A DNA stretch of 64,000 bases from a virus: IMG/VR virus record IMGVR_UViG_3300043137_000298, positions 1 to 64,000 of that record; one strand, 5' to 3'. This document shows, in pieces, positions 7,927-16,648 of the stretch (its first letter is position 1; each line of letters opens with the position of its first letter). The notes beneath the pieces were generated by a model. It saw only the letters and a program-made list of their open reading frames with translations. It was not told the origin of the DNA and made no database searches. The position numbers and the translations under genes are program-made.

Positions 7927-9281
7927 TGGAAGCAACAGATACACTAGTCAAATATGGCCAATCGTATCAATCTAAAGTTGTTGCTTCTCTTATATCAGAT
8001 GTAAAGTTCTTAGAACAGGTAACTGAAATAACTAAACCAGCTTTTTTTGAATCACAAGCCAATCAATGGATTATTGAAGAAGTTCAACAATACTTCAATG
8101 AATTCCGTACAGTTCCTACAATGGAAGTGTTTAAAATTAAAGTTGGCGTTGTTGAAGATAAGGCTTTAAAGCAAACTGTAATTGAGCAATTAAAGAATGT
8201 TTATTTACAAATAGGTGCGGAAGATTTACCATACGTTAAAAAAGAATATCTTACATTTGCTAAGAATCAAAAAGTAAAAGATGCTCTTTTAAAATCGGTA
8301 GATTTACTCAAAGCAGGAAACTACGATAAGATTATAGATACGATGATGGCGGCATCTAAAGTTGGTGTAGAAAACGACTTAGGATTAGATTACATCGATA
8401 ATTTCGAATTGATTATGGAAGATGTCAAACGAGATTCAGTATCGACTGGGTGGGAAGTCATTGATGAATTAATGGATGGAGGATTAGGACCAGGCGAATT
8501 AGGAGTTGTGATGGCACCATCTGGAATTGGTAAGAGTTGGTTCTTATCAAAGATAGCATGTTCGGCAGTTCAAAAGGGATTAAATGTATTACATTATACT
8601 TTGGAATTATCCGAAAGTTATGTAGGACAAAGATATACCACAATTCTTACAGGTATCCAAACATCGGAGCATAAAGAACGTAAAGATGAAATCGTTCGTA
8701 AGATTAAGAACACTCCAGGTAGAGTTCGTATCAAATACTATCCACCACAATTCGCATCATCAAAAACTCTATCAGCTCATATCGAAAAATTGAGAGCAAG
8801 TGGATTTAATCCAAATTTAATCATCATCGATTACGCCGATTTATTAAAAAGTGGTAGTAATAGAGATGGTTTGTACGCTGAGTTAGGTGGAATCTATGAA
8901 GAGTTAAGAGGTTTGAGTGGTGAACAACAAATTCCCATTTGGACTGCAACACAAACTAATAGAGCAGCTATCGACCACGAAGTGATTGGAGCAGATTCGG
9001 TTGGAGATTCTTATAAGAAAGTTCAAACCGCCGATTTCATTATGAGTGTTAGTAGAAAAACAAAGGATAAGTTATCAAACACAGGTCGTATTCACATCGT
9101 TAAGAATCGATTTGGACCTGATGGAATGACATTTCCTTCAAAGATTGATACATTTCATGGTGTAATGGATGTATTTGCAGCTAACTCTGCGGATGGGGTA
9201 ATCGCAACAAAAGACTCTAAAAACGGAGAGAATTTAGAGAAAAAATTATTACACAAAAAGTATGTAGAGAACATGGGATAA
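7926..9281 (+). CDS. DnaB/gp41-like replicative helicase
   Basis: Hexameric 5'-3' helicase that unwinds DNA ahead of the polymerase and recruits primase. An N-terminal helical domain (about 1-150) is followed by a RecA-type motor: Walker A A-P-S-G-I-G-K-S at about residues 197-204, a catalytic E in L-E-L-S-E near 220, Walker B L-I-I-I-D-Y-A-D at about 298-305, and a T-Q-T-N-R motif near 340 followed by a C-terminal basic patch. 451 residues, close to T4 gp41 (475). I see no primase gene nearby. Confidence 0.9.
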   Translation: MEATDTLVKYGQSYQSKVVASLISDVKFLEQVTEITKPAFFESQANQWIIEEVQQYFNEFRTVPTMEVFKIKVGVVEDKALKQTVIEQLKNVYLQIGAEDLPYVKKEYLTFAKNQKVKDALLKSVDLLKAGNYDKIIDTMMAASKVGVENDLGLDYIDNFELIMEDVKRDSVSTGWEVIDELMDGGLGPGELGVVMAPSGIGKSWFLSKIACSAVQKGLNVLHYTLELSESYVGQRYTTILTGIQTSEHKERKDEIVRKIKNTPGRVRIKYYPPQFASSKTLSAHIEKLRASGFNPNLIIIDYADLLKSGSNRDGLYAELGGIYEELRGLSGEQQIPIWTATQTNRAAIDHEVIGADSVGDSYKKVQTADFIMSVSRKTKDKLSNTGRIHIVKNRFGPDGMTFPSKIDTFHGVMDVFAANSADGVIATKDSKNGENLEKKLLHKKYVENMG

Positions 9282-9376
9282 CTGACAAAAAGTCATATAA
9301 AGTTTTCTAAAGAAAAGAGAAAATTTTAATTATTGATGAATAGTTATACCTACAACTCTAATAAAAAATTATATAA

Positions 9377-10390
9377 ATGAGCAAATTATTTACTGAAAGA
9401 ATTCCTTTTAAACCATTCGAATATCCGGATTATTACAATGAAGGTTGGTTAAAACAAATGCAGGCATTTTGGTTACATACCGAAATACCAATGCAAGGTG
9501 ATGTGAAGGATTGGAATGAGAATTTAACAAAGGAAGAGAAACATTTGGTAGGTAATATTCTTTTGGGATTTGCTCAAACCGAATGTGCAGTATCAGATTA
9601 TTGGACTGGTATGGTTACTAAATGGTTTCCAAAGCATGAGATTAGACAGATGGCAATGGCATTTGGTTCGCAAGAAACAATACATTCGGTAGCATATTCA
9701 TATCTCAATGAAACATTAGGATTAGATGACTTCGCAGGCTTTATGCATGATGAAGTTATGAAAGAAAGATTTGAGTTATTAACAAATACAACGGCAGATT
9801 GGACTCCAAAAGATTTGGATACTAACCATAAAGCTAGAGTTGAAGTAGCTCGTTCATTGGCAATCTTTTCAGCATTCGCTGAAGGTGTAGCATTGTATTC
9901 ATCATTCGCTGTATTGTATTCATTCCAAATGAGAAACCTACTAAAAGGTATCGGACAACAAATGAAGTGGAGTGTGAGAGATGAATCACTTCACTCAAAG
10001 ATGGGTTGCCAATTATTCAGACATATGTGTGATGAGTTTCCTGAATTGTTAGAAGAAGCAAAGGCTGATATTTACAAAGCAGCTGAAATCATTAGAGATT
10101 TGGAACATAAATTTATTGATAGAATTTTTGAAATGGGGGATTTAGAGAATCTTAAAAAAGATGACCTAAAAGAATTTATTACAAAAAGAGTTAATGAGAA
10201 GTTGGGTGAATTAGGATATAACCCGATTAAGGGTGGTGATGATTATTTTGAATTTGATGAAGTAAAAGCATCTGAATTAGATTGGTTCTATCACTTAACA
10301 GGTGGTGTAACTCATACCGACTTCTTTGCTATGAGGCCTACGGATTATAGTAAAGCAGGTGAAGGTGAAAATTGGGATGATTTATTTTAA
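9377..10390 (+). CDS. nrdB: Ribonucleotide reductase class I, small subunit
   Basis: Holds the di-metal/tyrosyl radical cofactor for dNTP synthesis. Visible ligands: T-E at about residues 57-58, E-T-I-H at about 98-101 with the radical-type Tyr four residues after the His, and the second E-x-x-H in D-E-S-L-H near 200-204. The C-terminus ends in acidic-aromatic residues that dock on NrdA. 337 residues, slightly shorter than E. coli NrdB. The 95-base gap upstream is AT-rich without a clear promoter. NrdA follows after 11 bases. Confidence 0.94.
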   Translation: MSKLFTERIPFKPFEYPDYYNEGWLKQMQAFWLHTEIPMQGDVKDWNENLTKEEKHLVGNILLGFAQTECAVSDYWTGMVTKWFPKHEIRQMAMAFGSQETIHSVAYSYLNETLGLDDFAGFMHDEVMKERFELLTNTTADWTPKDLDTNHKARVEVARSLAIFSAFAEGVALYSSFAVLYSFQMRNLLKGIGQQMKWSVRDESLHSKMGCQLFRHMCDEFPELLEEAKADIYKAAEIIRDLEHKFIDRIFEMGDLENLKKDDLKEFITKRVNEKLGELGYNPIKGGDDYFEFDEVKASELDWFYHLTGGVTHTDFFAMRPTDYSKAGEGENWDDLF

Positions 10391-10401
10391 ATAAAAAAGT
10401 T

Positions 10402-12183
10402 ATGAAAAATTACGGAGAAGAATACGGATGGGAAGTAGATGTTGATTTCCCATCGTGGGGAAACAATGAGATATATGTAAAAACTATATCTAAAACATAT
10501 TTACAAGCGGGTGAGAAACCTAAAGATGCATATTGGAGAGTTGCTACGGCAGTTGCCAAACGTTTGGATAAACCACAAATGGCAACAAAGTTCTTTGATT
10601 ACATTTGGAAGGGTTGGTTGTGTTTAGCAACACCGGTATTATCAAACACAGGTACTGATAGAGGATTACCAATCTCTTGCTTTGGTATTGATGTTGGTGA
10701 TAGTGTATATGAGATAGGTTCTAAGAACTTAGAATTGATGTTGTTAGCAAAGCACGGAGGTGGTGTTGGTATTGGAATCAATATGATACGACCCGCCGGT
10801 TCTAAAATCACTGGCAATGGAACATCTGATGGTATTGTACCATTTGCTAAAATCTACGATTCTACGATACTCGCAACCAATCAGGGAAGCGTTCGTAGAG
10901 GAGCAGCATCGGTAAACATTAAAATCGAACATAAAGATTTCGAAGATTTCTTAGAAATTAGAGAACCAAAGGGAGATGTAAATCGCCAATCACTTAACTT
11001 ACACCAATGTGTTGTAGTTAGTGATAGATTTATGAAGAAGGTTGAAGAAGGTGATTCGGAAGCTAGACGTAAGTGGGGTAAGTTACTTCAGAAACGTAAA
11101 GCAACTGGTGAACCTTATATTATGTACAAAGGTAATGTAAATAAAGCAAACCCTGAAATGTACAAAAAGAATGGTTTAAAAGTTCATATGACTAACATTT
11201 GCTCTGAAATCGTTTTACATACGGATGAGCAACATTCATTTGTTTGTTGTTTGAGTTCTTTGAACTTAGCAAAATACGATGAGTGGAAAGATACCGACTT
11301 AGTTTATACATCTACTATTTTCTTAGATGGTGTATTGGAAGAATTCTTACAAAGAGCTAAGAATATGAAAGGATTTGAGAATTCAGTTCGTTCAGCAGAA
11401 AGAGGTAGAGCATTAGGATTAGGTGTATTAGGATGGCACACTTATTTACAACAAAAAGGATTACCATTTGAAGGATTGCAAGCTCAATTCGAAACTCGTA
11501 AGATTTTCTCTGGCATTAAGATTGAATCTGAAAGAGCAAGTAGAGATTTAGCAAACGAATATGGTGAACCATTGTGGTGTAAAGAAAGTGGATTCAGAAA
11601 TACTCACTTGAGGGCAGTAGCACCTACGGTATCAAACTCTAAATTGAGTGGTAATGTAAGTAGTGGTATTGAACCTTGGGCAGCTAACGTATTTACGGAG
11701 CAAACATCAAAAGGTACATTTATTAGAAAGAATCCTGAATTGGAAAAAGTACTCCGCAAAATGGGTAAGAATACCAAAGAAGTATGGGATAAAATTTTAG
11801 CAGATGGTGGTTCGGTACAAGATTTGGACTTCTTAGATGAATGGTGTTTTTCAGATGGCAAATTAGTTGAATGTAAAGAAGTATCAATTGATGAACGTGC
11901 TCATAGATGTAGTTCGGTTAAAGATGTATTCAAAACATTTAAGGAAATAAACCAATTGGATTTAGTAAGACAAGCCGGTGTAAGACAGCAATATATAGAC
12001 CAAGCAGTTTCATTGAATTTAGCATTTCCTGCAACCGCAGAACCAAAATGGATTAACCAAATTCATATGGAAGCATGGAAGCAAGGTGTTAAGACTCTTT
12101 ACTATATGAGAACCGAATCGGTACTAAGAGGCGATATTGCCGCTAGAGCAATGGATGAGACTTGTGTAAGTTGCGAAGGTTAA
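10402..12183 (+). CDS. nrdA: Ribonucleotide reductase class I, large subunit
   Basis: Catalytic subunit reducing NDPs to dNDPs. Active-site residues are present: I-S-C near residue 93, the N-x-C-x-E triad in N-I-C-S-E at about 266-270, the second redox Cys in C-C-L-S-S near 282, the radical-transfer pair Y-Y near 567, and the C-terminal C-V-S-C at about 588-591, which is re-reduced by thioredoxin (a thioredoxin gene lies at 13050). At 593 residues it is much shorter than E. coli NrdA (761) and has no N-terminal ATP cone, so it probably escapes dATP feedback inhibition. Confidence 0.94.
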   Translation: MKNYGEEYGWEVDVDFPSWGNNEIYVKTISKTYLQAGEKPKDAYWRVATAVAKRLDKPQMATKFFDYIWKGWLCLATPVLSNTGTDRGLPISCFGIDVGDSVYEIGSKNLELMLLAKHGGGVGIGINMIRPAGSKITGNGTSDGIVPFAKIYDSTILATNQGSVRRGAASVNIKIEHKDFEDFLEIREPKGDVNRQSLNLHQCVVVSDRFMKKVEEGDSEARRKWGKLLQKRKATGEPYIMYKGNVNKANPEMYKKNGLKVHMTNICSEIVLHTDEQHSFVCCLSSLNLAKYDEWKDTDLVYTSTIFLDGVLEEFLQRAKNMKGFENSVRSAERGRALGLGVLGWHTYLQQKGLPFEGLQAQFETRKIFSGIKIESERASRDLANEYGEPLWCKESGFRNTHLRAVAPTVSNSKLSGNVSSGIEPWAANVFTEQTSKGTFIRKNPELEKVLRKMGKNTKEVWDKILADGGSVQDLDFLDEWCFSDGKLVECKEVSIDERAHRCSSVKDVFKTFKEINQLDLVRQAGVRQQYIDQAVSLNLAFPATAEPKWINQIHMEAWKQGVKTLYYMRTESVLRGDIAARAMDETCVSCEG

Positions 12184-12203
12184 ACCATTAAACAATTAAT
12201 ATT

Positions 12204-12329
12204 ATGAGTAGTAAATTTTTTAGTAACAAAAATGATAAGAAGGTAATAGATTCGAAAGGAACTAAAACTTCTCAAACTAAAATAGTACCAAAGCAAAATC
12301 AGATTAAAAAATCTGGTAGAGGTAAATAA
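12204..12329 (+). CDS. Basic microprotein, 41 aa, ending S-G-R-G-K
   Basis: An ATG at 12204 opens a 41-codon frame between nrdA and phoH, rich in Lys, Ser and Gln and ending in S-G-R-G-K. A second microprotein of this style, ending R-G-Q-G-R, lies at 12801's distant counterpart 42801-42929. Eight bases separate it from phoH. It fits the gap exactly and has the codon style of its neighbours. Nucleic-acid binding is plausible from charge, but no family is recognised. Confidence 0.5.
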   Translation: MSSKFFSNKNDKKVIDSKGTKTSQTKIVPKQNQIKKSGRGK

Positions 12330-12337
12330 TAAATAAT

Positions 12338-13063
12338 ATGGCTGAAAATCAATCAACAAAATTCAAAGAATTGACAGAGAAAATTAGAGAAGAAAAAACT
12401 GATAAACCAAAGGGACCAATTAAGTTCCAAATTCAGTTAAATGTAGAGCAAAAAGAAGCTAAAGAAAAAATTCTCAATAACGCCATAACCATTCTAAGTG
12501 GTAAAGCGGGAAGTGGTAAAACCCTTTTAGCATGCCAAGTAGCATTAGATATGTTATTCAAAAAGACTGTAAATAAAATTATCATCACTCGTCCTACGGT
12601 AAGTAAAGAAGAGATTGGATTCCTACCAGGTGACTTAAGAGAAAAGATGGAACCGTGGATGCAACCCGTATATTCCAATTTTTATCAATTGTATAACAAA
12701 GAAAAGATTGATAAGATTTTAGAAACTGGGCAGGTTGAAATTGTACCTCTTGCATTTATGAGAGGTAGAACTTTCTTAGATGCATTTATTATTGTAGATG
12801 AAGCTCAGAATTGTACCAATGACCAAATGGAGATGATTACATCTCGTTTGGGATTAAGAAGTAAAATGGTTGTATGTGGTGATACACAGCAAGTAGATTT
12901 AAAGTATAAAGGAGATAGTGGATTTAAATTCTTATTATCAGCTGCAAAGAAGATTAAGGATATGGATTCACAAACATTATTAACAAATCATAGACATCCG
13001 GTTGTAGACTCCTTATTGGATGCATATGATGAATTTAAAAATAAAACAAATGGTAACAGTTAA
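12338..13063 (+). CDS. phoH: PhoH-like P-loop ATPase
   Basis: Predicted ATPase/helicase-type protein of the PhoH family, very common in large phages; its phage role is unsettled, with RNA or DNA handling suggested. Walker A G-K-A-G-S-G-K-T at about residues 57-64, I-T-R-P near 89, Walker B F-I-I-V-D-E-A-Q-N at about 149-157, and a G-D-x-x-Q-V-D block near 184-190. 241 residues, matching the single-domain phage form. The 3' end overlaps the thioredoxin gene by 14 bases. Confidence 0.92.
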   Translation: MAENQSTKFKELTEKIREEKTDKPKGPIKFQIQLNVEQKEAKEKILNNAITILSGKAGSGKTLLACQVALDMLFKKTVNKIIITRPTVSKEEIGFLPGDLREKMEPWMQPVYSNFYQLYNKEKIDKILETGQVEIVPLAFMRGRTFLDAFIIVDEAQNCTNDQMEMITSRLGLRSKMVVCGDTQQVDLKYKGDSGFKFLLSAAKKIKDMDSQTLLTNHRHPVVDSLLDAYDEFKNKTNGNS

Positions 13064-13313
13064 GAAATTTAGTGCAGCATGGTGTGGACCATGTAGAGCA
13101 TTGGCTCCCGTAATGAATGAAATCAAAGGTCAATTTTCCAATGTAAAATTCGAAGAGTATGATGTAGATGTGGCATACGATGAGGCTACCAAATATGGCG
13201 TACGTTCAGTTCCAACAGTAGTAGTTGAAAAGAATGGGGTAGAGGTGGATAGATTCGCCGGAGTACAATCAAAATTAACATATATTAATTCACTAAATGA
13301 AAATTTAAAGTAA
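13050..13313 (+). CDS. Thioredoxin
   Basis: 87 residues with active site W-C-G-P-C at positions 11-15 and the conserved cis-Pro region R-S-V-P-T near 53-57. Reduces disulfides and can recycle the C-V-S-C tail of the phage NrdA. Earlier in-frame ATGs at 13020, 13026 and 13029 exist, but starting at 13050 gives the normal thioredoxin length with the first beta strand V-T-V-K-K-F. Overlaps the end of phoH by 14 bases. Confidence 0.92.
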   Translation: MVTVKKFSAAWCGPCRALAPVMNEIKGQFSNVKFEEYDVDVAYDEATKYGVRSVPTVVVEKNGVEVDRFAGVQSKLTYINSLNENLK

Positions 13314-13317
13314 AATA

Positions 13318-13349
13318 TTTGTGATTGTTAAAAAAAAGTGTTATATTAG
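13318..13349 (+). promoter_or_regulatory. Bacteroidetes-type promoter, leaderless arrangement
   Basis: TTTG at 13318-13321, a 20-base spacer and TATATTAG at 13342-13349 (two mismatches at the end of TAnnTTTG). The ATG at 13354 lies 4 bases after the box, at the expected transcription start. Confidence 0.6.
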
Positions 13350-13353
13350 ACGT

Positions 13354-13554
13354 ATGTTAAGAGGAGAAGCGCATCCAATGCACAAATTGACTGAAGAGCA
13401 GATAATGCAAATCAGAGAACTATACAAAGTAGGTCACAGGAATATAAATGTTATTGCTAGGAACTACCGAGTATCTCCCGCTAACATCAAAAAAATAGTT
13501 ACAAACCAAACGTGGACACATATGATTAAGTGGCCATATGAAAAGCAACAATAG
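13354..13554 (+). CDS. Small helix-turn-helix DNA-binding protein
   Basis: 66 residues from the ATG at 13354. Pattern G-E-A-H-P-x-x-K-L-T, then an alpha helix E-E-Q-I-M-Q-I-R-E-L-Y, then a tri-helical HTH with V-I-A-R-N-Y-R-V-S and a recognition helix ending in T-N-x-T-W. This module is best known as the DNA-binding tail of phage HNH endonucleases, but here it stands alone without a nuclease domain. An in-frame GTG at 13321 would add 11 basic residues, but it lies inside the promoter, so the ATG is preferred. Probably a regulator or a remnant of a homing endonuclease. Confidence 0.68.
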   Translation: MLRGEAHPMHKLTEEQIMQIRELYKVGHRNINVIARNYRVSPANIKKIVTNQTWTHMIKWPYEKQQ

Positions 13555-13557
13555 GTT

Positions 13558-13716
13558 ATGACCGCTGAAGAACAAATCGAAGAGATTCTATTAGAAGCCA
13601 ATTCATATGGATTATGGAGAGAAGTATTAGATGCTGCTAAACAACTTATGGAAGAAAATCCAAAGAGAGATAGAGTATCTGCCTTCGAAGAAGCATTCAA
13701 TGATTGGGTAAAATAG
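13558..13716 (+). CDS. Small acidic helical protein, 52 aa
   Basis: An ATG at 13558 opens a 52-codon frame three bases after the HTH gene. The protein is acidic and helical: an E-E-Q-I-E-E-I-L-L-E-A helix, Y-G-L-W-R-E-V near residue 17, a second helix, and a conserved-looking A-F-N-D-W-V-K end. Proteins of this size and pattern are common in T4-like phages; no function is known. Four bases precede the first Mom-like gene. Confidence 0.6.
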   Translation: MTAEEQIEEILLEANSYGLWREVLDAAKQLMEENPKRDRVSAFEEAFNDWVK

Positions 13717-13720
13717 TTAT

Positions 13721-14476
13721 ATGAAAGTAGAAGGAAAAGAATATTGTGATATATCCAAACTTTCAATTAGATTAGTAAGCAAAGATATAGCAAAGGATAT
13801 TATTGTTAATAACCATTATAGTGGTATATGGACAAAAGTATCCTATGCTATTGGTTTGTTTTATGTTTCTAATGATGAACACAAGTTCTTTGGCGGAGTA
13901 AATGAAAAACTTATTGGAGTAGCGTGTTATGGTGACCCGGTTGGTAGACATTCGGGTGCATCTATTTCGGAACTATTGGATAGAACGGAGGTTTTAGAAC
14001 TAACCCGTTTATTTGTATTCGATGGATATGGTAGTAATATTGAGAGTTGGTTTGTAGGACAAACTTTTAATTGGTTAAGAGAAAACGCACCACACATTAA
14101 AGCATTGGTATCATATTCAGACCCAAAAGTTGGACATTTGGGAACTGTTTATCAAGCAACTAATTGGGTATATCAGGGAAATCGAATCAGACCAAATGAT
14201 AGTTGGTCTTTTAAATGGAGTGAGATTGATGAGTGGCATCATAGCAGAACATCTTATGTGAAGTATGGAACGAATGACCCAAAGATAATTCAAACAATGG
14301 TAACATCCCCATTTTGGATTAAAAAAGAACCACGCAAACATAGGTATGTTTATATACTATTGTATGGTAAAGAAAAAAAGAAATTATTTAAATCATTGAA
14401 ATACCCATCCCTACCATATCCAAAATTAAATGTGGAATTTGTGGAGGAGATACTCAAATTAGAGCCAATAAAATAA
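13721..14476 (+). CDS. Mom-like (GNAT-fold) DNA modification protein, copy 1
   Basis: 251 residues resembling the Mom family, the GNAT-like enzymes that phage Mu uses to convert adenine to a carbamoylmethyl form that resists restriction. Seen: K-D-I-A-K-D-I-I-V-x-x-H-Y at about 20-32, L-E-L-T-R-L at about 91-96, G-Y-G-S-N-I-E-S at about 101-108, a V-S-Y-S-D-P strand near 127, and Y-Q-A-T-N-W near 142. These blocks recur in the next gene. The acyl donor and the target base cannot be told from sequence. The assignment rests on recognised motifs; a general GNAT acetyltransferase is the alternative. Confidence 0.68.
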   Translation: MKVEGKEYCDISKLSIRLVSKDIAKDIIVNNHYSGIWTKVSYAIGLFYVSNDEHKFFGGVNEKLIGVACYGDPVGRHSGASISELLDRTEVLELTRLFVFDGYGSNIESWFVGQTFNWLRENAPHIKALVSYSDPKVGHLGTVYQATNWVYQGNRIRPNDSWSFKWSEIDEWHHSRTSYVKYGTNDPKIIQTMVTSPFWIKKEPRKHRYVYILLYGKEKKKLFKSLKYPSLPYPKLNVEFVEEILKLEPIK

Positions 14477-14480
14477 AGTT

Positions 14481-15284
14481 ATGAAAGAAGAAGGCAAAAA
14501 CTATTGTGATACATCCAAAGTATATATCGCACCAATCAGTAAAGATATAGCTAAAGATATCATCGTAAAGAAGCACTACACACACGCTTGGACAGCTTGT
14601 AGATATGCTTTAGGTATTTTTTATAAAATGGATGAAACTAATGCATTGGGTGAAGATAATAAATTAATTGGATGTTTAGTTTATGGATTCCCCGTTGGGG
14701 CAAGGGCAGCAACTTCTATTTCAGATTTACTTACAAAAGATAATGTATTAGAATTGACTCGTTTATATTGTGATGATGGATATGGCTCTAATATTGAATC
14801 ATACGCAATGGGACAATCATTCAAATGGTTTAGAGAAAACGATAAGGCTATTAAAGCACTTATTTCTTATGCAGATAATGGACAAGAACATTTAGGTGGA
14901 ATTTATCAGGCAACTAATTGGATTTATCAAGGATTAAATACCGATATTGCCTTAATGCCTAACTATGGTATTTCATTATCAAATGACCCTTATAAATGGA
15001 TTCATAGTAGGACTGTGTTTACAAAGTGGGGTAGTGGTAATTTAGAACATCTTCGTAGAGAAATTGGTAAGGATGGATATAAGCAATTTTGGAGAAGAGA
15101 AGAGCCACCAAAGCATAGATATCTTCAAATTGTTACGGCTGATAAGAAAGAAAAGAAAGCAATTATGAAAACGTTCAAACACGAAATCAGACCATATCCA
15201 AAAGATACTCGAGCTTTCAACAAAGATATTCAAGTGTGGGAAACAATTGCACCTGAATCAGAAATAGATACCAAATTTTGGTAA
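14481..15284 (+). CDS. Mom-like (GNAT-fold) DNA modification protein, copy 2
   Basis: 267 residues, a clear paralog of the gene 4 bases upstream. It shares the order K-D-I-A-K-D-I-I-V-K-x-H-Y, L-E-L-T-R-L, G-Y-G-S-N-I-E-S, I-S-Y-A-D and Y-Q-A-T-N-W, and both proteins end their core with P-x-K-H-R-Y. It differs in a longer loop after Y-Q-G near residue 153 and in the C-terminal 60 residues, so the two copies have diverged and may act on different sites or form a heterodimer. Tandem Mom-like copies are unusual. The next promoter's TTTG lies inside its last codons. Confidence 0.68.
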   Translation: MKEEGKNYCDTSKVYIAPISKDIAKDIIVKKHYTHAWTACRYALGIFYKMDETNALGEDNKLIGCLVYGFPVGARAATSISDLLTKDNVLELTRLYCDDGYGSNIESYAMGQSFKWFRENDKAIKALISYADNGQEHLGGIYQATNWIYQGLNTDIALMPNYGISLSNDPYKWIHSRTVFTKWGSGNLEHLRREIGKDGYKQFWRREEPPKHRYLQIVTADKKEKKAIMKTFKHEIRPYPKDTRAFNKDIQVWETIAPESEIDTKFW

Positions 15285-15308
15285 TTTAAAATTAATTAGT
15301 TATATTTG
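15277..15308 (+). promoter_or_regulatory. Bacteroidetes-type promoter, leaderless arrangement
   Basis: TTTG at 15277-15280, exactly 20 bases, then TATATTTG at 15301-15308. The ATG of the next gene at 15313 lies 4 bases after the box, so its mRNA should have essentially no leader. Confidence 0.78.
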
Positions 15309-15312
15309 TAAT

Positions 15313-16539
15313 ATGAAATTTTGGAACACAGGCGAAGAAACAAACACAACCACATTTGATTATGATGTGATGAAAAGAAAGTTCATTGAAAATTTGGACT
15401 ATCTTAAAGAAATGTCAGTAGAGCAACAAACTTTATATAAGAAGTGGATTGAATGGAATGCTGATAGAGTTTCTAATATGAAGAGATTACCTGCGTTACA
15501 ATCATACTACGATTCATTGTGGAAGCCAGCTGATATTAATAATAAGGAATTGACTATTTCTGAAATAGAGCAATTAGACCCTTATGTGGAAATCGTTGAA
15601 GATGACCCAAAAGAATCTACTCGTTGGACTGAAATCCGTAAGTTAATACATACTATGGAATTTTCAGCAAATCCTGGCAGAAACGTAAAAATATATGTTA
15701 AGGATAGAGTAAGTAATAAAATATTAGGGCAAATATGTTTAGGTTCTGATATTACATCATTGGGTGTTAGAGATGAATATATTGGTTGGAGTAAAGAAGA
15801 TAAGTTTGAAAAAGGTAAATTAAATTGTACATCTATTGCTACAACGATTGTATCTACACAACCATTTGGTTATAATTTTTTAGGTGGTAAGTTAATCGCA
15901 GCATTAGCAACTGCACCCGAAGTTAGAGCATATTGGAAAACTAAATATGATAATCCATTAGTTGGAGTAGGCACAACATCCCTTTACGGAATTCATTCAC
16001 AATATAATGGTATTCCACATTTCAAAACATTGGGGGAATCCAAAGGTAAGATTTCTACAAAGCCAGATGATTCGGTCTACAATCCTTGGCATCAATGGAT
16101 TAAAGAAAATCGTTCGGAATGGTATAAGACGCATATTATGGATGAAAGAGAACGTAATGGTGCTAATATGGGTTACGAAAAGAACGGACCTGTAAGTGGA
16201 ATTAAACAAAAGATTATTCAGGCAATTTTCAAAGAATTAGGAATCAAAGGAAACGCTTATGACCACGGATTTCAAAGAGGTGTATATTTTGCTCCAATAT
16301 ACCAAAATGGTAATGAGTTCTTAAAATCAAAAATCGAAGAAAAGGATTTAATTCTTAATGAAAAGTTTGCAAAAGGAAACGAATATACCACTAAGTGGTG
16401 GAAGGATAAAGCCATCAAACGATATACAAAACTACACGATGAGGGTAGAATCAAACCCGAAGTACTATTCTACGTTGATGCAATTGGTATGACGTGGGAG
16501 CAAATGCAAGAAGCATATTTAAAAGAGGTTGGTAGATAA
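15313..16539 (+). CDS. DruA/DUF4338-like protein
   Basis: 408 residues. The middle resembles the DUF4338 domain of DruA, the hallmark subunit of the Druantia anti-phage system: I-L-G-Q-I near residue 136, R-D-x-Y-I-G-W near 152-158, a central helix pair, then L-V-G-V-G-T-T-S-L-Y and a G-x-S-x-G-K-I-S end of the core. A C-terminal basic part ends in E-V-G-R. DruA's biochemical function is not settled. Here the protein is in a phage, directly behind two Mom-like genes but with its own promoter and terminator, so it may modify or protect phage DNA, or act against host defence. It could also be an unrelated GNAT-like protein. Confidence 0.55.
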   Translation: MKFWNTGEETNTTTFDYDVMKRKFIENLDYLKEMSVEQQTLYKKWIEWNADRVSNMKRLPALQSYYDSLWKPADINNKELTISEIEQLDPYVEIVEDDPKESTRWTEIRKLIHTMEFSANPGRNVKIYVKDRVSNKILGQICLGSDITSLGVRDEYIGWSKEDKFEKGKLNCTSIATTIVSTQPFGYNFLGGKLIAALATAPEVRAYWKTKYDNPLVGVGTTSLYGIHSQYNGIPHFKTLGESKGKISTKPDDSVYNPWHQWIKENRSEWYKTHIMDERERNGANMGYEKNGPVSGIKQKIIQAIFKELGIKGNAYDHGFQRGVYFAPIYQNGNEFLKSKIEEKDLILNEKFAKGNEYTTKWWKDKAIKRYTKLHDEGRIKPEVLFYVDAIGMTWEQMQEAYLKEVGR

Positions 16540-16565
16540 CTCATTGAGTATCAACCTGTTATATA

Positions 16566-16602
16566 AAATATCCCTAATTATTTGGTAATTTGGGATATTT
16601 TT
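16566..16602 (+). terminator. Rho-independent terminator overlapping a promoter
   Basis: AAATATCCC (16566-16574) pairs with GGGATATTT (16592-16600), followed by a T run. It ends the DruA-like unit. The loop and right arm contain the -33 element of the next promoter, so folding and initiation share bases. Confidence 0.65.
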
Positions 16603-16612
16603 CGTATATTTG
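16581..16612 (+). promoter_or_regulatory. Bacteroidetes-type promoter
   Basis: TTTG at 16581-16584, a 20-base spacer and TATATTTG at 16605-16612, with a 36-base leader to the ATG at 16649. Drives the unit with the large unknown protein, glycosyltransferase and polymerase B. Confidence 0.78.
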
Positions 16613-16648
16613 TATATAACAAATCATAAAATATAAACCCTTAAACTG

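Noticed and set aside
9336-9380. A 14-codon frame ending ATGA into nrdB, possible leader peptide
   Set aside because: Too short to support and no attenuator hairpin follows it; the overlap could be chance in AT-rich sequence.
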